This document shows, one piece after another, positions 1 to 10,105 of a DNA stretch of 64,000 nt. The DNA lies in assembly GCF_000296815.2 (NCBI RefSeq), contig NZ_CAIT01000005.1, positions 310,001 to 374,000 of the forward strand, given 5' to 3'. How positions within the stretch are numbered: the first letter of the stretch is position 1; the number at the start of each line of letters is the position of its first letter. Position numbers and translations under genes: made by a program. Under the pieces are notes generated by a model. That model searched no databases. It was not told the origin of the DNA and was given only the letters and a program-made list of their open reading frames with translations. The stretch is from Fibrisoma limi BUZ 3 (GTDB lineage Bacteria > Bacteroidota > Bacteroidia > Cytophagales > Spirosomataceae).

Positions 1-811
1 ACACAACGTTATGTTTGACGGCGTTCTCCACCAGTAACTGCAGCGTCAACGGCGGTAACTGGTAGCGACTGTACCGCCCATCTACCTGAATCGTTAAGTC
101 GAAGCCTGCGCCGTAGCGGGTACGTAACAAGTGCGCATACGAGTGAATGAACTGCAGTTCCGTGGTCAAATCGGTCAGGTCCTGCTCGTTAGACCGCAGC
201 ACGTAGCGGTAAACAGAACTCAGCTCTTCGGTAAACGTTTCAGCCTTTTTAGGGTCTACGCTGATGAGAGCAATTAATGAATTGAGGCTGTTAAACAAAA
301 AATGAGGATTCACCTGTTGCTTCAGCACGTCCATCTGCTGCTGCATGTGCAGTTGTTTTAACTGGTACTCGCGCCGGGTGCTCTCCCGCAACTGGTTGTA
401 GGTGAAGATCGACTCATGACAGCCCGCCGACGTAACGTTTGTTACAAAACCAATCATCAGCACCCAGGGAATCGTTTCAGGTTTGTAAGGGTATCCGAAC
501 TGGTCGTATGTCCAGTAAATGAGCAGGATTGTCGTCATCATCACCGCAACATAGCCCAGCATGGAATAGAGTAGTCGCTGGCCAAAATCATCAGGCTCCC
601 CGTAGCAGTGACGCATGTATTTCATCCAAAGCGTAAGGGTCACAAACACGAATACAGCCCAGGCATTGGCAATTAAGGTTGTGGGTACGAACAAGGACCA
701 GTCCTTCCAGTAAACTACTCCAAAAATGACGTAGTTAGCGATGTAAATAGCCGGATAGTTGAGCAGATAAATTAAGATGTCGTAGCGGTCGAACCGAGCC
801 CACGGTTTCAT
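1..811 (-). CDS. LytS-type sensor histidine kinase, C-terminus cut by window edge
   Basis: The reading frame starts at the ATG at 811 and runs off the left edge, so about 270 codons are visible. The N-terminal half has several hydrophobic membrane segments (for example around the LIYLLNYPAIYIANYVIF stretch near residue 12 and a segment near residue 85). It is followed by a short linker and the His_kinase motif QQVNPHFLFNSLNSL, whose His is the expected phospho-acceptor. The N-box VENAVKHN is visible at the very edge, so only the last part of the ATP-binding domain is missing. Kinases of this family normally pair with LytTR response regulators, and such a gene probably lies just outside the window. 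The family is clear; the signal sensed is unknown. Confidence 0.88.
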   Translation of the reverse strand, partial: MKPWARFDRYDILIYLLNYPAIYIANYVIFGVVYWKDWSLFVPTTLIANAWAVFVFVTLTLWMKYMRHCYGEPDDFGQRLLYSMLGYVAVMMTTILLIYWTYDQFGYPYKPETIPWVLMIGFVTNVTSAGCHESIFTYNQLRESTRREYQLKQLHMQQQMDVLKQQVNPHFLFNSLNSLIALISVDPKKAETFTEELSSVYRYVLRSNEQDLTDLTTELQFIHSYAHLLRTRYGAGFDLTIQVDGRYSRYQLPPLTLQLLVENAVKHNVV

Positions 812-882
812 GAAGGAGATACGTTAAAGCAATCAAAGATACAGGTTTATCCGGTGTGGATGGTAGTAACTACTCACTTACG

Positions 883-914
883 GCCAGCAGGTTACTAAAA
901 GGTAGCCTGCTGGC
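883..914 (-). other. Intercistronic hairpin after cupin gene
   Basis: The perfect 9-bp arms GCCAGCAGG (883-891) and CCTGCTGGC (906-914) can be extended inward through G-U pairs. The hairpin begins 5 nt after the stop codon of the cupin gene on the minus strand and precedes the sensor kinase gene. No T-run follows it in the minus direction, so it may act as a weak terminator or an mRNA end-protecting structure rather than a classical terminator. Confidence 0.5.
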
Positions 915-919
915 TCTGG

Positions 920-1501
920 TTAAAGAATTGTCAGATAGCGCCGTTGCAGATCAGCCGCAATTCCTTTTTTGATTGCTTGCCGTCCCAGCCAGTTGAGCAG
1001 CGGTTGCATGACGGACATCCAGCCGGTCAGATACGTACCACTGATCATGACGCTGTAACCGAGCGCATACGGATTTTTCGGCATCCCCTGAGCGTTACTT
1101 TGGCCGTCCCGGGCCAGTCCATAACTTATTTGAAGGGTTTGTTCAAAACCAGGGCAACCAGGAGCAATCCGGCACTGAAAACGGCATGGCGCCTGTGACT
1201 GGTTGAAGAAACGGTGCTTGCTACGTACCGGGGCTAAGGCTGACTCACCGGGTTTTAGCCGGATGATTCGTGAGCCAACCTGAATGCTAAGTTCACCCTC
1301 CAGGCAGGTGAATTCTTCGGAAAAGTCTTCGTGGTAGTGTAGTGGATTACCGCCACCGGCTGATAACGTGACTTCTACTAACGTATGGCGACCGCCCGAT
1401 TCCCGGCTGGTTTCCAAAAAGACCACCTCGTCTTTCAGAATAGGATTGGTAATGGTTCGTGAGGAAATGGTTGTTGCGGCTGGTGTTTTTGTGGATTGCA
1501 T
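920..1501 (-). CDS. Cupin-domain protein
   Basis: This 193-aa protein has a single double-stranded beta-helix (cupin_2) domain. The metal-ligand pattern is visible as HYHEDFSEEF (about residues 55-64), followed by the G-E-x-x-x-x-P segment (KPGESALAP) and a later His in RSKHRFF. The fold and probable metal site are clear, but cupins catalyse many reactions and bind many ligands, so no substrate can be named. The C-terminal 60 residues are outside the cupin core and somewhat hydrophobic. The gene stands upstream of the LytS-type kinase on the same strand, with about 110 bp and a hairpin between them. The ATG at 1501 is the only plausible start. It could be a small sensor or a dioxygenase-like enzyme. 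Confidence 0.8.
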   Translation of the reverse strand: MQSTKTPAATTISSRTITNPILKDEVVFLETSRESGGRHTLVEVTLSAGGGNPLHYHEDFSEEFTCLEGELSIQVGSRIIRLKPGESALAPVRSKHRFFNQSQAPCRFQCRIAPGCPGFEQTLQISYGLARDGQSNAQGMPKNPYALGYSVMISGTYLTGWMSVMQPLLNWLGRQAIKKGIAADLQRRYLTIL

Positions 1502-1664
1502 GAGCTTGCGTTTTTAAGTTGATACGGCAAAGGTGCGTTGCACGGGGGCGGATTGCCGAGGGTTAATCAACCCAAACGGTACATATGTCTACTGAAGCAA
1601 GCACATCCGTATACCGGATCGGGCAGGAGTCCTTTTATCACCATGTCAGATTGGGGCAAAAAGA

Positions 1665-1701
1665 GCACAAAAAAGCCCGGTTTCCGAAGATACCAGGCTT
1701 T
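1665..1701 (-). terminator. Probable katG terminator
   Basis: A short hairpin (AAAGCC at 1672-1677 with GGCTTT at 1696-1701, extended by two more pairs past a mismatch) lies just downstream of the katG stop at 1723. On the minus strand it is followed by a T-rich stretch from the A-rich sequence at 1665-1671. Confidence 0.5.
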
Positions 1702-1722
1702 GGGTAACAATTGAGACGCGGA

Positions 1723-4020
<2,298 letters not shown>

Positions 4021-4028
4021 TTAGATTC

Positions 4029-4077
4029 TGCCGTCAAGTCAGTTAGTTGTAGAACCCAGCTTACTGACTTGACGGCA
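4029..4077 (-). promoter_or_regulatory. 15-bp perfect inverted repeat in katG leader
   Basis: TGCCGTCAAGTCAGT (4029-4043) and its exact reverse complement (4063-4077) flank a 19-nt spacer. The repeat ends 20 bp before the katG start codon and would lie within the transcribed leader if the promoter proposed at 4107-4138 is correct. It could be an mRNA hairpin controlling translation or mRNA stability, or an operator for a dimeric repressor. There is no T-run after it on the minus strand, which argues against a simple terminator. Confidence 0.7.
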
Positions 4078-4106
4078 AAACGTTGTGTTTGTGAATGATT
4101 TCAGTG

Positions 4107-4138
4107 CAAATCTGTCGTTTATAAGTAAATAGATCAAA
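4107..4138 (-). promoter_or_regulatory. Candidate Bacteroidota promoter of katG
   Basis: Read on the minus strand, TTTG (4135-4138) is followed after 20 nt by CAGATTTG (4107-4114). This fits the Bacteroidota primary sigma consensus TTTG-N19-21-TAnnTTTG with one mismatch. Transcription would begin near position 4100, giving a leader of about 90 nt that includes the inverted repeat at 4029-4077. Confidence 0.5.
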
Positions 4139-4551
4139 TTAATATTTTCTATAATGTCATTCAAAATATCTATAAGATAGGCTGAGCGCTGAATAGGTCT
4201 TGGGAGGCTATGGAATACTATTGTCGATCATTCATTCAAGAGAAACAGGAGAATAAGCCAGAAGGGTGGATGTGTATAGTCATTTTCTGTATTGCTCTCC
4301 AATCCTATTCGTTATTGTACGATATGTCAGACCAGGAAATAAAATGACCCGAAGCAAGGCCTCGGGTCATTAGGTATCCACCGTAACTTGTAACTCAAGC
4401 GTAATCGATTTCATGTACGACTACTACGTCTTAGCGGATTTGACGTTTATGAAATAGGTCGTTTCCGGATAGTGGAGTTGGATTTCGGTAATCTAATGAT
4501 GAAGTTTGCCGCGTTCTTCAAACTGAACAACACCTGCAACCTGATTGTCAT
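4139..4551. other. Intergenic region between katG and gapN-like gene
   Basis: This is the rest of the 543-bp divergent gap between katG (minus) and the aldehyde dehydrogenase gene (plus). It is AT-richer than its surroundings. Apart from a hairpin at 4343-4371, I see no open frame with coding character; the minus-strand frame from 4551 is only 33 codons. It must contain the promoter of the gene at 4552, but I cannot place it with confidence. Confidence 0.5.
4334..4371 (-). terminator. Terminator-like hairpin pointing leftward with no gene upstream
   Basis: The perfect 10-bp arms AATGACCCGA (4343-4352) and TCGGGTCATT (4362-4371) form a stable stem. On the minus strand the stem is followed by TTTATTTCC, the layout of an intrinsic terminator for leftward transcription. 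No convincing minus-strand gene ends here. It may stop antisense transcription from the gapN side, end a small RNA, or be a leftover from a lost gene. Confidence 0.5.
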
Positions 4552-6180
4552 ATGACTGTCTCGAATTCCTCCCAATTAGCCAATCTCTTTCCGGCCGAAG
4601 ACCAGATCCCGGTCGAGTATCAAATCCAGCCGTTGCACCAGCGCGAATACCTGATCAATGGCGAAATGCGGTCCTGGGACGGGCCGACCACAGACGTTTT
4701 ATCGCCGGTATGCCTGACAGGACCAAATGGTCTTGAGCGAAAACTCGTTGGGAGTTACCCCGTCACCACCGATCGCGAAGCCCTCGAAGCCCTCGACGCT
4801 GCTGTTGCTGCCTACGACAATGGCCGTGGGGAGTGGCCAACAATGTCCGTTGGGGACCGGATTGCCTGTATGGAACGGTTCATCGGTAAGATGCTGGAGC
4901 AGAAAACGACCGTTGTGAATCTGTTGATGTGGGAAATCGGCAAAACACTCGGCGATTCGATCAAGGAGTTTGACCGGACCGTTACGTACATCTACGATAC
5001 CATTGATGCCCTGAAGGATATTGACCGCGCCGGATCCCGATTCAAAATTGAAGAAGGTATCATTGGGCAGATCCGCCGATCACCTCTGGGCGTAGTGTTG
5101 TGTATGGGGCCGTTCAACTATCCCTTAAATGAAACGTACACGACACTCATTCCGGCTATTCTGATGGGGAATACGGTGTTGTTCAAGCCGCCCAAGCACG
5201 GTACGTTACTGCACTATCCATTGCTGGAAGCGTTTCGGACGTGTTTTCCAAAAGGCGTGGTCAATACGATCTATGGACGGGGAGCTAACGTCGTGCCAAC
5301 ACTGATGCAGTCGGGCCGGATCAACGTGCTGACCCTGATCGGTTCGAGCCGTGTAGCCGACAGCCTGAAAAAAATGCACCCTAAAAGCAACCGGCTCCGG
5401 GCGGTATTGAGCCTTGATGCCAAAAACGCGGGCATTGTTCTGCCCGATGCAGATGTAGAACTGGCGGTCAAAGAATGTATGCTGGGTACGTTGTCGTTCA
5501 ACGGGCAGCGGTGCACGGCTATCAAAATTATCTGGGTGCATCGGTCAGTGGCCGATCAGTTTCTGCGCCGGTTGAGTGAAGAGGTAAACAAGCTGAAGCC
5601 GGGCATGCCCTGGGAACCGGGCGTGCAGATTACACCGCTGCCCGAACCGCAGAAACCTCAGTATCTGACCGACTGCATTCGCGAAGCCGAAGCGCAGGGA
5701 GCTACGGTTATGAACGAAGGTGGGGGAGTGGTTGAAGCCTCCTTTGTCTTTCCCGCTGTGGTGTATCCGGTTCAAAAGGGAATGAAACTGTACCGTGAAG
5801 AACAGTTTGGGCCAGTAATACCCGTTGTACCATTTGACGATATTGAAGAGCCGATCGACTACATCATCACCGCCGACCACGGCCAGCAGGTGAGTATTTT
5901 TGGAACCGATACAGGACAGATCGCCAGCCTGATCGATCCGCTGGTAAATCAGGTAAGCCGCGTAAATATCAACGCACAATGCCAGCGGGGGCCGGATACG
6001 TTTCCGTTCACCGGTCGCAAAGATTCCGCTGAGGGAACGCTGTCGGTTGAAGATGCGCTACGATCGTTTTCCATCCGGACAGTGGTAGCGACTAAAAACA
6101 CCGATGGTAATAAAGCCATTCTGAATGACATAGTCGGTCAACACAAATCGCAGTTTTTGTCGACCAATTTCATTTTCTGA
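4552..6180 (+). CDS. gapN: NADP-dependent glyceraldehyde-3-phosphate dehydrogenase (GapN-like ALDH)
   Basis: This 542-aa aldehyde dehydrogenase-superfamily protein is most like non-phosphorylating GapN enzymes, which oxidise glyceraldehyde 3-phosphate directly to 3-phosphoglycerate with NADP. The catalytic Cys is C321 in the motif FNGQRCTA, and the substrate-site Asn is in GPFNYPLNE (N189). The coenzyme segment FKPPKH and the NxxxP-type C-terminal elements are present. The usual general-base Glu (ELGGK) is absent: the aligned motif reads SLDAK (287-291), with Ser at the Glu position and Asp two residues before the Lys. The family is certain, but the substrate is inferred from overall similarity. 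An intrinsic terminator follows at 6192. The gene is monocistronic. Confidence 0.85.
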   Translation: MTVSNSSQLANLFPAEDQIPVEYQIQPLHQREYLINGEMRSWDGPTTDVLSPVCLTGPNGLERKLVGSYPVTTDREALEALDAAVAAYDNGRGEWPTMSVGDRIACMERFIGKMLEQKTTVVNLLMWEIGKTLGDSIKEFDRTVTYIYDTIDALKDIDRAGSRFKIEEGIIGQIRRSPLGVVLCMGPFNYPLNETYTTLIPAILMGNTVLFKPPKHGTLLHYPLLEAFRTCFPKGVVNTIYGRGANVVPTLMQSGRINVLTLIGSSRVADSLKKMHPKSNRLRAVLSLDAKNAGIVLPDADVELAVKECMLGTLSFNGQRCTAIKIIWVHRSVADQFLRRLSEEVNKLKPGMPWEPGVQITPLPEPQKPQYLTDCIREAEAQGATVMNEGGGVVEASFVFPAVVYPVQKGMKLYREEQFGPVIPVVPFDDIEEPIDYIITADHGQQVSIFGTDTGQIASLIDPLVNQVSRVNINAQCQRGPDTFPFTGRKDSAEGTLSVEDALRSFSIRTVVATKNTDGNKAILNDIVGQHKSQFLSTNFIF

Positions 6181-6191
6181 TTCTGTACAGC

Positions 6192-6228
6192 AAACGACCG
6201 GGCAGTTGTCCCGGTCGTTTGTTTTTTG
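6192..6228 (+). terminator. Intrinsic terminator after gapN-like gene
   Basis: The 11-bp perfect arms AAACGACCGGG (6192-6202) and CCCGGTCGTTT (6210-6220) are followed by GTTTTTTGG. This is a classical Rho-independent terminator 12 nt after the stop codon. Confidence 0.9.
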
Positions 6229-6259
6229 GTTATTGCCGCGAAATTGACCTAATCCCAAC

Positions 6260-7249
6260 GTGCTCGAAGCCGATAAACTTTCCCGATCATTCGATGAAGT
6301 AGCCGCTGTCCGGAATGTATCCTTCCGACTGGAGCCGGGGCAGATCATGGGGCTCGTTGGGGCCAGCGGGTCGGGGAAAAGTACGTTACTTAGCTTACTG
6401 GCGGGGCTAACAGATGCTGATGCCGGTGAGGTGCGGCTTAGCGATAAACGGGTACCTGGCCCCGCCGAGGTACTTGTGCCCGGTCATCCAGCTATTCGGT
6501 TGGTTCACCAGGAATATCAGCTTATGCCAAACGTATCCGTTCGGCAAAATATCGCTTATGCTGTCCGGTATTATGAATCTACGTACCGCGAATTTCGGGT
6601 CAACGAATTACTGAAACTTTGCCACCTGACCGACGTACAGGACCGGTTACCGCGCCAAATTTCCGGTGGAGAGAAGCAGCGGACGGCCATTGCCCGGGCG
6701 GTGGCCGACAAGCCATCGGTACTGCTCCTGGATGAACCCTTTAGCCACCTCGATTTACCAAATCGGCAGATTGTTCGGGACATGGTGTTTACCCTGGTCC
6801 GGCAGGAGCAGACAGCCTGCCTGTTTGTTACCCACGATGCTACCGATGCGCTGTCGATCGCGAACTCACTGGGTATTTTGCGGCATGGCCGGCTTATTCA
6901 GCTTGACACACCCCTGACCGTGTACCGGCGGCCCGCCACAGCCTATGCCGCCCGAATGACGGGATCCGTCAATGTACTTCGTGCTAAACACCTGCCAGCC
7001 CTCGGACTGCCCTCAACCAAACCGGCTGATTCACTTTGCGTGATCCGTCCTGAAACGATTCGGCTCGCTGAGACCGGTATTGCGGCTACAATCCGGGCCG
7101 TTTTTTTCAAGGGATACCACTACGAAATTGAAGCGGAAGTTTCGCGCTACGTCTGCCTGCGAGCGTTGACCACCCATGATGGACTGCACCCCGGACAGGT
7201 CATCCACCTTGAACTCGACCCTGCGGCCATCTGGTGGGTTAATGACTAA
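6260..7249 (+). CDS. ABC transporter ATP-binding protein, orphan
   Basis: This 329-aa ATPase has Walker A at 34-42 (GASGSGKST), a Q-loop Gln near 84, the signature ISGGEKQ at 134-140, Walker B LLLDEP at 155-160 and the H-loop His192. Residues from about 230 onward form a TOBE-like C-terminal domain (VIRPETIRL motif), as in importers of the PotA/CysA/FbpC type. No permease or binding-protein gene is adjacent, so the substrate cannot be given. The start is GTG at 6260; an in-frame stop lies at 6245-6247, so no longer frame exists. It could serve permeases elsewhere. Import ATPases with TOBE domains are not the usual partners of MacB-type permeases, so a link with the permease operons in this window is unlikely. 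Confidence 0.88.
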   Translation: MLEADKLSRSFDEVAAVRNVSFRLEPGQIMGLVGASGSGKSTLLSLLAGLTDADAGEVRLSDKRVPGPAEVLVPGHPAIRLVHQEYQLMPNVSVRQNIAYAVRYYESTYREFRVNELLKLCHLTDVQDRLPRQISGGEKQRTAIARAVADKPSVLLLDEPFSHLDLPNRQIVRDMVFTLVRQEQTACLFVTHDATDALSIANSLGILRHGRLIQLDTPLTVYRRPATAYAARMTGSVNVLRAKHLPALGLPSTKPADSLCVIRPETIRLAETGIAATIRAVFFKGYHYEIEAEVSRYVCLRALTTHDGLHPGQVIHLELDPAAIWWVND

Positions 7250-7304
7250 ACTACTAACCTTCCGGCCGGTTTGCAGTTTATTGAGTAAGCAAGCAACTGA
7301 CGTT

Positions 7305-7517
7305 ATGGAAAAGGAACAAAGTGCCGGACAGGAGTATCATGGCAAGGAAGAATCAACGGGAAACAATGGCTTTCTGGTCAGCGAAAAAACTGAGAATGTG
7401 AGCGTTGATGCCGATAAGGTGGATGCGGAAGATCATTCGGTTGGGTCCATTAATGGATCGGAGGTCGATGATTACCTCGGGAAAACGAAAAAGGAAGGGG
7501 CGGATAAGGAAGAATAG
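7305..7517 (+). CDS. Small acidic hypothetical protein
   Basis: This 70-aa, very hydrophilic protein is rich in Glu, Asp, Lys, Ser and Gly, with no Cys and no membrane segment; it looks intrinsically disordered. It lies 55 bp after the ABC ATPase gene on the same strand. An alternative ATG at 7242 overlaps the end of the ATPase gene (ATGACTAA) and would add 21 residues including a hydrophobic stretch. I chose 7305 because the acidic composition begins there. I recognise no family. Short acidic proteins of this style are common in Cytophagales, but their role is unknown to me. Confidence 0.5.
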   Translation: MEKEQSAGQEYHGKEESTGNNGFLVSEKTENVSVDADKVDAEDHSVGSINGSEVDDYLGKTKKEGADKEE

Positions 7518-7518
7518 A

Positions 7519-7601
7519 GCGAGTAAAGGAGGAGGGGGATGAAAGGGAGAAGGAATTGTTGTTCCCTCTTTTCCTTTCATCCCCCTCATCCTTTACTCCC
7601 T
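7519..7601. terminator. Long inverted repeat between converging genes (bidirectional terminator)
   Basis: The arms at about 7519-7555 and 7562-7601 are almost complementary. They include a perfect 15-bp core (GAGGGGGATGAAAGG with its complement) and extend outward through GAGTAAAGGA / TCCTTTACTC. The repeat fills the gap between the small acidic gene (plus) and moxR (minus). This fits a bidirectional transcription stop, although the stem is longer and more purine-biased than most terminators. Confidence 0.65.
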
Positions 7602-7602
7602 C

Positions 7603-8565
7603 TTATAACATTCGCTTGACTAGCTGATCTACCGTAATGCCTTCGGCTTCGGCCTTAAAATTACGGACCACCCGGTGACGCAGAATCGGCAACGCAACAG
7701 CCCGTACGTCTTCAATGTCAGGTGAGTATTTGCCGTTTAACAGCGAGTTGCATTTTGCCGCCAGAATCAGTGCCTGCGATGCCCGCGGACCGGCTCCCCA
7801 TTCCAGGTACTGATTGGCATCATTCGCTGCCAGTTCGGTGTTGGGCCGGGTTTTGTGAACGAGTTTAACGGCGTACTCCACTACGTTATCAACAACCGGT
7901 ACGCGCCGGACCAATTGCTGAAATTCCCGGATCTCTTCGCCGGTAATAACCCGCTGCACCTGATGACGGTGGTCAGATGTTGTGCTTTTGACAATATCCA
8001 GTTCCGACTGATACGACGGGTAATCGAGGTAGATATTGAACATGAAGCGGTCTAGCTGGGCTTCCGGCAAGGGATACGTTCCTTCCTGTTCAATGGGGTT
8101 CTGTGTAGCCAGTACGAAAAATGGCCGACCGAGCGAATACTTCTGACCCGCAATCGTTACGGCATATTCCTGCATCGCTTCCAGCAACGCCGACTGGGTT
8201 TTGGGGGGCGTCCGGTTAATCTCATCGGCCAGGATTATATTGGCAAATACCGGTCCTTTGATGAATTTAAAGTTGCGCTCTTGGTCGAGGGTTTCGGAGC
8301 CCAGAATGTCCGACGGCATCAGGTCAGGCGTAAACTGAATTCGGTTGAAATCCAGATCGAGGGCACCCGCAATAGTCTGGATCAGCAACGTTTTCGCCAA
8401 CCCCGGAACACCGACCAGCAGACAGTGCCCCTGACAGAAAATAGCCGTCAATAGCAAACGCACGGTGTCGTCCTGGCCAATGACTACTTTAGAAATTTCG
8501 TTTTTGAGTTTATTATACGATTCTGTTAAGGCTTCGGCAGCCGCGACATCCGATGAGTAGGCCAC
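7603..8565 (-). CDS. MoxR-family AAA+ ATPase
   Basis: This 320-aa protein has AAA_3 and lid domains. Walker A is GVPGLAKT (52-59), Walker B and sensor region ILADEINRTPPKTQSALLEAM (from about 111), and ATQNP is the sensor-1 segment. MoxR ATPases are chaperone-like factors that help the maturation or metal insertion of partner proteins, often with von Willebrand factor A proteins. No DUF58 or VWA gene is adjacent here. Instead the gene lies 98 bp downstream of two periplasmic PpiC-type isomerase genes on the same strand and may be cotranscribed with them. The family call is firm. The client protein is unknown. Confidence 0.93.
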   Translation of the reverse strand: MAYSSDVAAAEALTESYNKLKNEISKVVIGQDDTVRLLLTAIFCQGHCLLVGVPGLAKTLLIQTIAGALDLDFNRIQFTPDLMPSDILGSETLDQERNFKFIKGPVFANIILADEINRTPPKTQSALLEAMQEYAVTIAGQKYSLGRPFFVLATQNPIEQEGTYPLPEAQLDRFMFNIYLDYPSYQSELDIVKSTTSDHRHQVQRVITGEEIREFQQLVRRVPVVDNVVEYAVKLVHKTRPNTELAANDANQYLEWGAGPRASQALILAAKCNSLLNGKYSPDIEDVRAVALPILRHRVVRNFKAEAEGITVDQLVKRML

Positions 8566-8663
8566 AAATAAAACGGTTAAAAGGTTTACGGTTTACTGAA
8601 AATAGTTGTTCTGGACTCAGTTTCGCAAATTAAGCGGAAAACGGAAGAATCAATACCAGAAAA

Positions 8664-10040
8664 CTATTCACCGCCCCCACTTGTACCGGCTGCACTAGCC
8701 TGTGAGGTGCCGAAAATTCGGCAACCCTGGTACTCAGGATCAACGGTAATGTACACATCGCCTACTGATTTACGAAACCAGTCGTCGATGGCGCGGTTCT
8801 TTTTATTAGCCAGGACGATATTCTGGAGCTTTTCAAAATCAAGCTTGAAATCGGCCGTGTGAGGCTGTACTTTGCTCTTGAAGTACAAAAGCCGTACCGC
8901 ACTTTTACCGTCCTCAGTCCGGTAGGGCAGCGGAGCCGAGATGCTGCCGACCGTCATCGTATCAAGCAATGTAAACAGGGCGTACTCCATTGAGCCGTCC
9001 ATTGCCAGCCGGCTGCTGCCCGACTGCGGATCGCGGAGCAGTCCGCCGGCATCGGCCGAGGTCTTGTCTTCCGAAAAGTCGCGGGCGGCCTTCTCAAACT
9101 TGATGGAATCGGCCTTGATCAGCGTACGCAGGCTGTCGAGGAAGTGAGTAGGTTCGTTCGTATCCAGGCGGTTATAATCGGGACGGAGCAGAATGTGCCG
9201 GGCGTGGTATTCGGCCCCCCGGGTATCGAGCAACTGAATCAGGTGCAGACCGAAATCGGACTCGACTACGTCTGACATTTCATTTGGCTTGAGTTTCAGG
9301 GCTGCTCCTTCAAACGGTGCCACCATCATGCCGCGCTTGGCATAGCCGAGGTCGCCACCATTCTGGGCAGAGCCTACATCTTCCGAAAATTCTTTGGCCA
9401 GCGCTGCAAAATCTTCGCCAGCCTGAACCCGTTTCTTTATGTCGAGCAACCGCTGCCGCAGGGCGTCTTTCTGCTCCTTGGTCGGTTTGGCGTAACGCAC
9501 AATCTGGCCTACTTCCACTTCCGCGGGCATGTAAGGCAAACTGTCTCTAGGGATTGAATCGAAAAACTTACGAACCTCGCGGGGGGTCACCTTCACGTCG
9601 TCCGTAATTTTCTGCTGCATTTTCTGCACCACCTTCTGGTCTTTCACCTGCTGGCGCAGTTCGCTCTTGAGCATCTCAAGGCTCTTGCCGTAGGCTTCCA
9701 CAATGTTTTTCTCGGAGCCGAACTGCTGAATCATGTACGACATCCGGGCGTCGAGTTCACTGTCCACCAGTTTATCGTCCACCACAACCGAGTCAATATC
9801 CGCTTTGGCCAGCATCATCTTGTTGATGACAAGGCTTTCGAGCAACTGGCATTTCTGCGGGGGCGTCTGGTTCTGACCAACGTACGATTGGTACGCTTCT
9901 TCGAGGTCAGACTTAAGAACGTAGTAGTTATCAACCTTGGCCACAATTTTGTTGAGGCTGATACCACCCTGACCCAGTACGGGTCCGGCGAGTAACCAGC
10001 TAAACGTAGCAATAAGGCCTTGTATGAGCAATCGTTTCAT
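8664..10040 (-). CDS. SurA-like periplasmic peptidyl-prolyl isomerase
   Basis: This 458-aa protein has a signal peptide (hydrophobic core about residues 5-22, cleavage near VLGQGG). Residues about 28-160 form a SurA-type N-terminal chaperone region. Two PpiC rotamase-like modules follow: the first is strong (VGQIVRYAKP ... FAALAKEFSEDVGSAQNGGDLGYAKRG), the second (ARHILLRPDY ... FSEDKTSADAGG) more divergent. It is expected to fold or escort outer-membrane proteins in the periplasm. It is followed by moxR and preceded by a larger PpiC lipoprotein gene, a layout suggesting one envelope-biogenesis operon. A Cys appears late in the mature protein (YQGCRIF). The SurA role is inferred from architecture. 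Confidence 0.88.
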   Translation of the reverse strand: MKRLLIQGLIATFSWLLAGPVLGQGGISLNKIVAKVDNYYVLKSDLEEAYQSYVGQNQTPPQKCQLLESLVINKMMLAKADIDSVVVDDKLVDSELDARMSYMIQQFGSEKNIVEAYGKSLEMLKSELRQQVKDQKVVQKMQQKITDDVKVTPREVRKFFDSIPRDSLPYMPAEVEVGQIVRYAKPTKEQKDALRQRLLDIKKRVQAGEDFAALAKEFSEDVGSAQNGGDLGYAKRGMMVAPFEGAALKLKPNEMSDVVESDFGLHLIQLLDTRGAEYHARHILLRPDYNRLDTNEPTHFLDSLRTLIKADSIKFEKAARDFSEDKTSADAGGLLRDPQSGSSRLAMDGSMEYALFTLLDTMTVGSISAPLPYRTEDGKSAVRLLYFKSKVQPHTADFKLDFEKLQNIVLANKKNRAIDDWFRKSVGDVYITVDPEYQGCRIFGTSQASAAGTSGGGE

Positions 10041-10105
10041 GTTCTAAAGATAGTCACTGAACGTCAAACGTTCTGATTTTTAAGATTTTTTAAGGCCTAC
10101 AAGCC

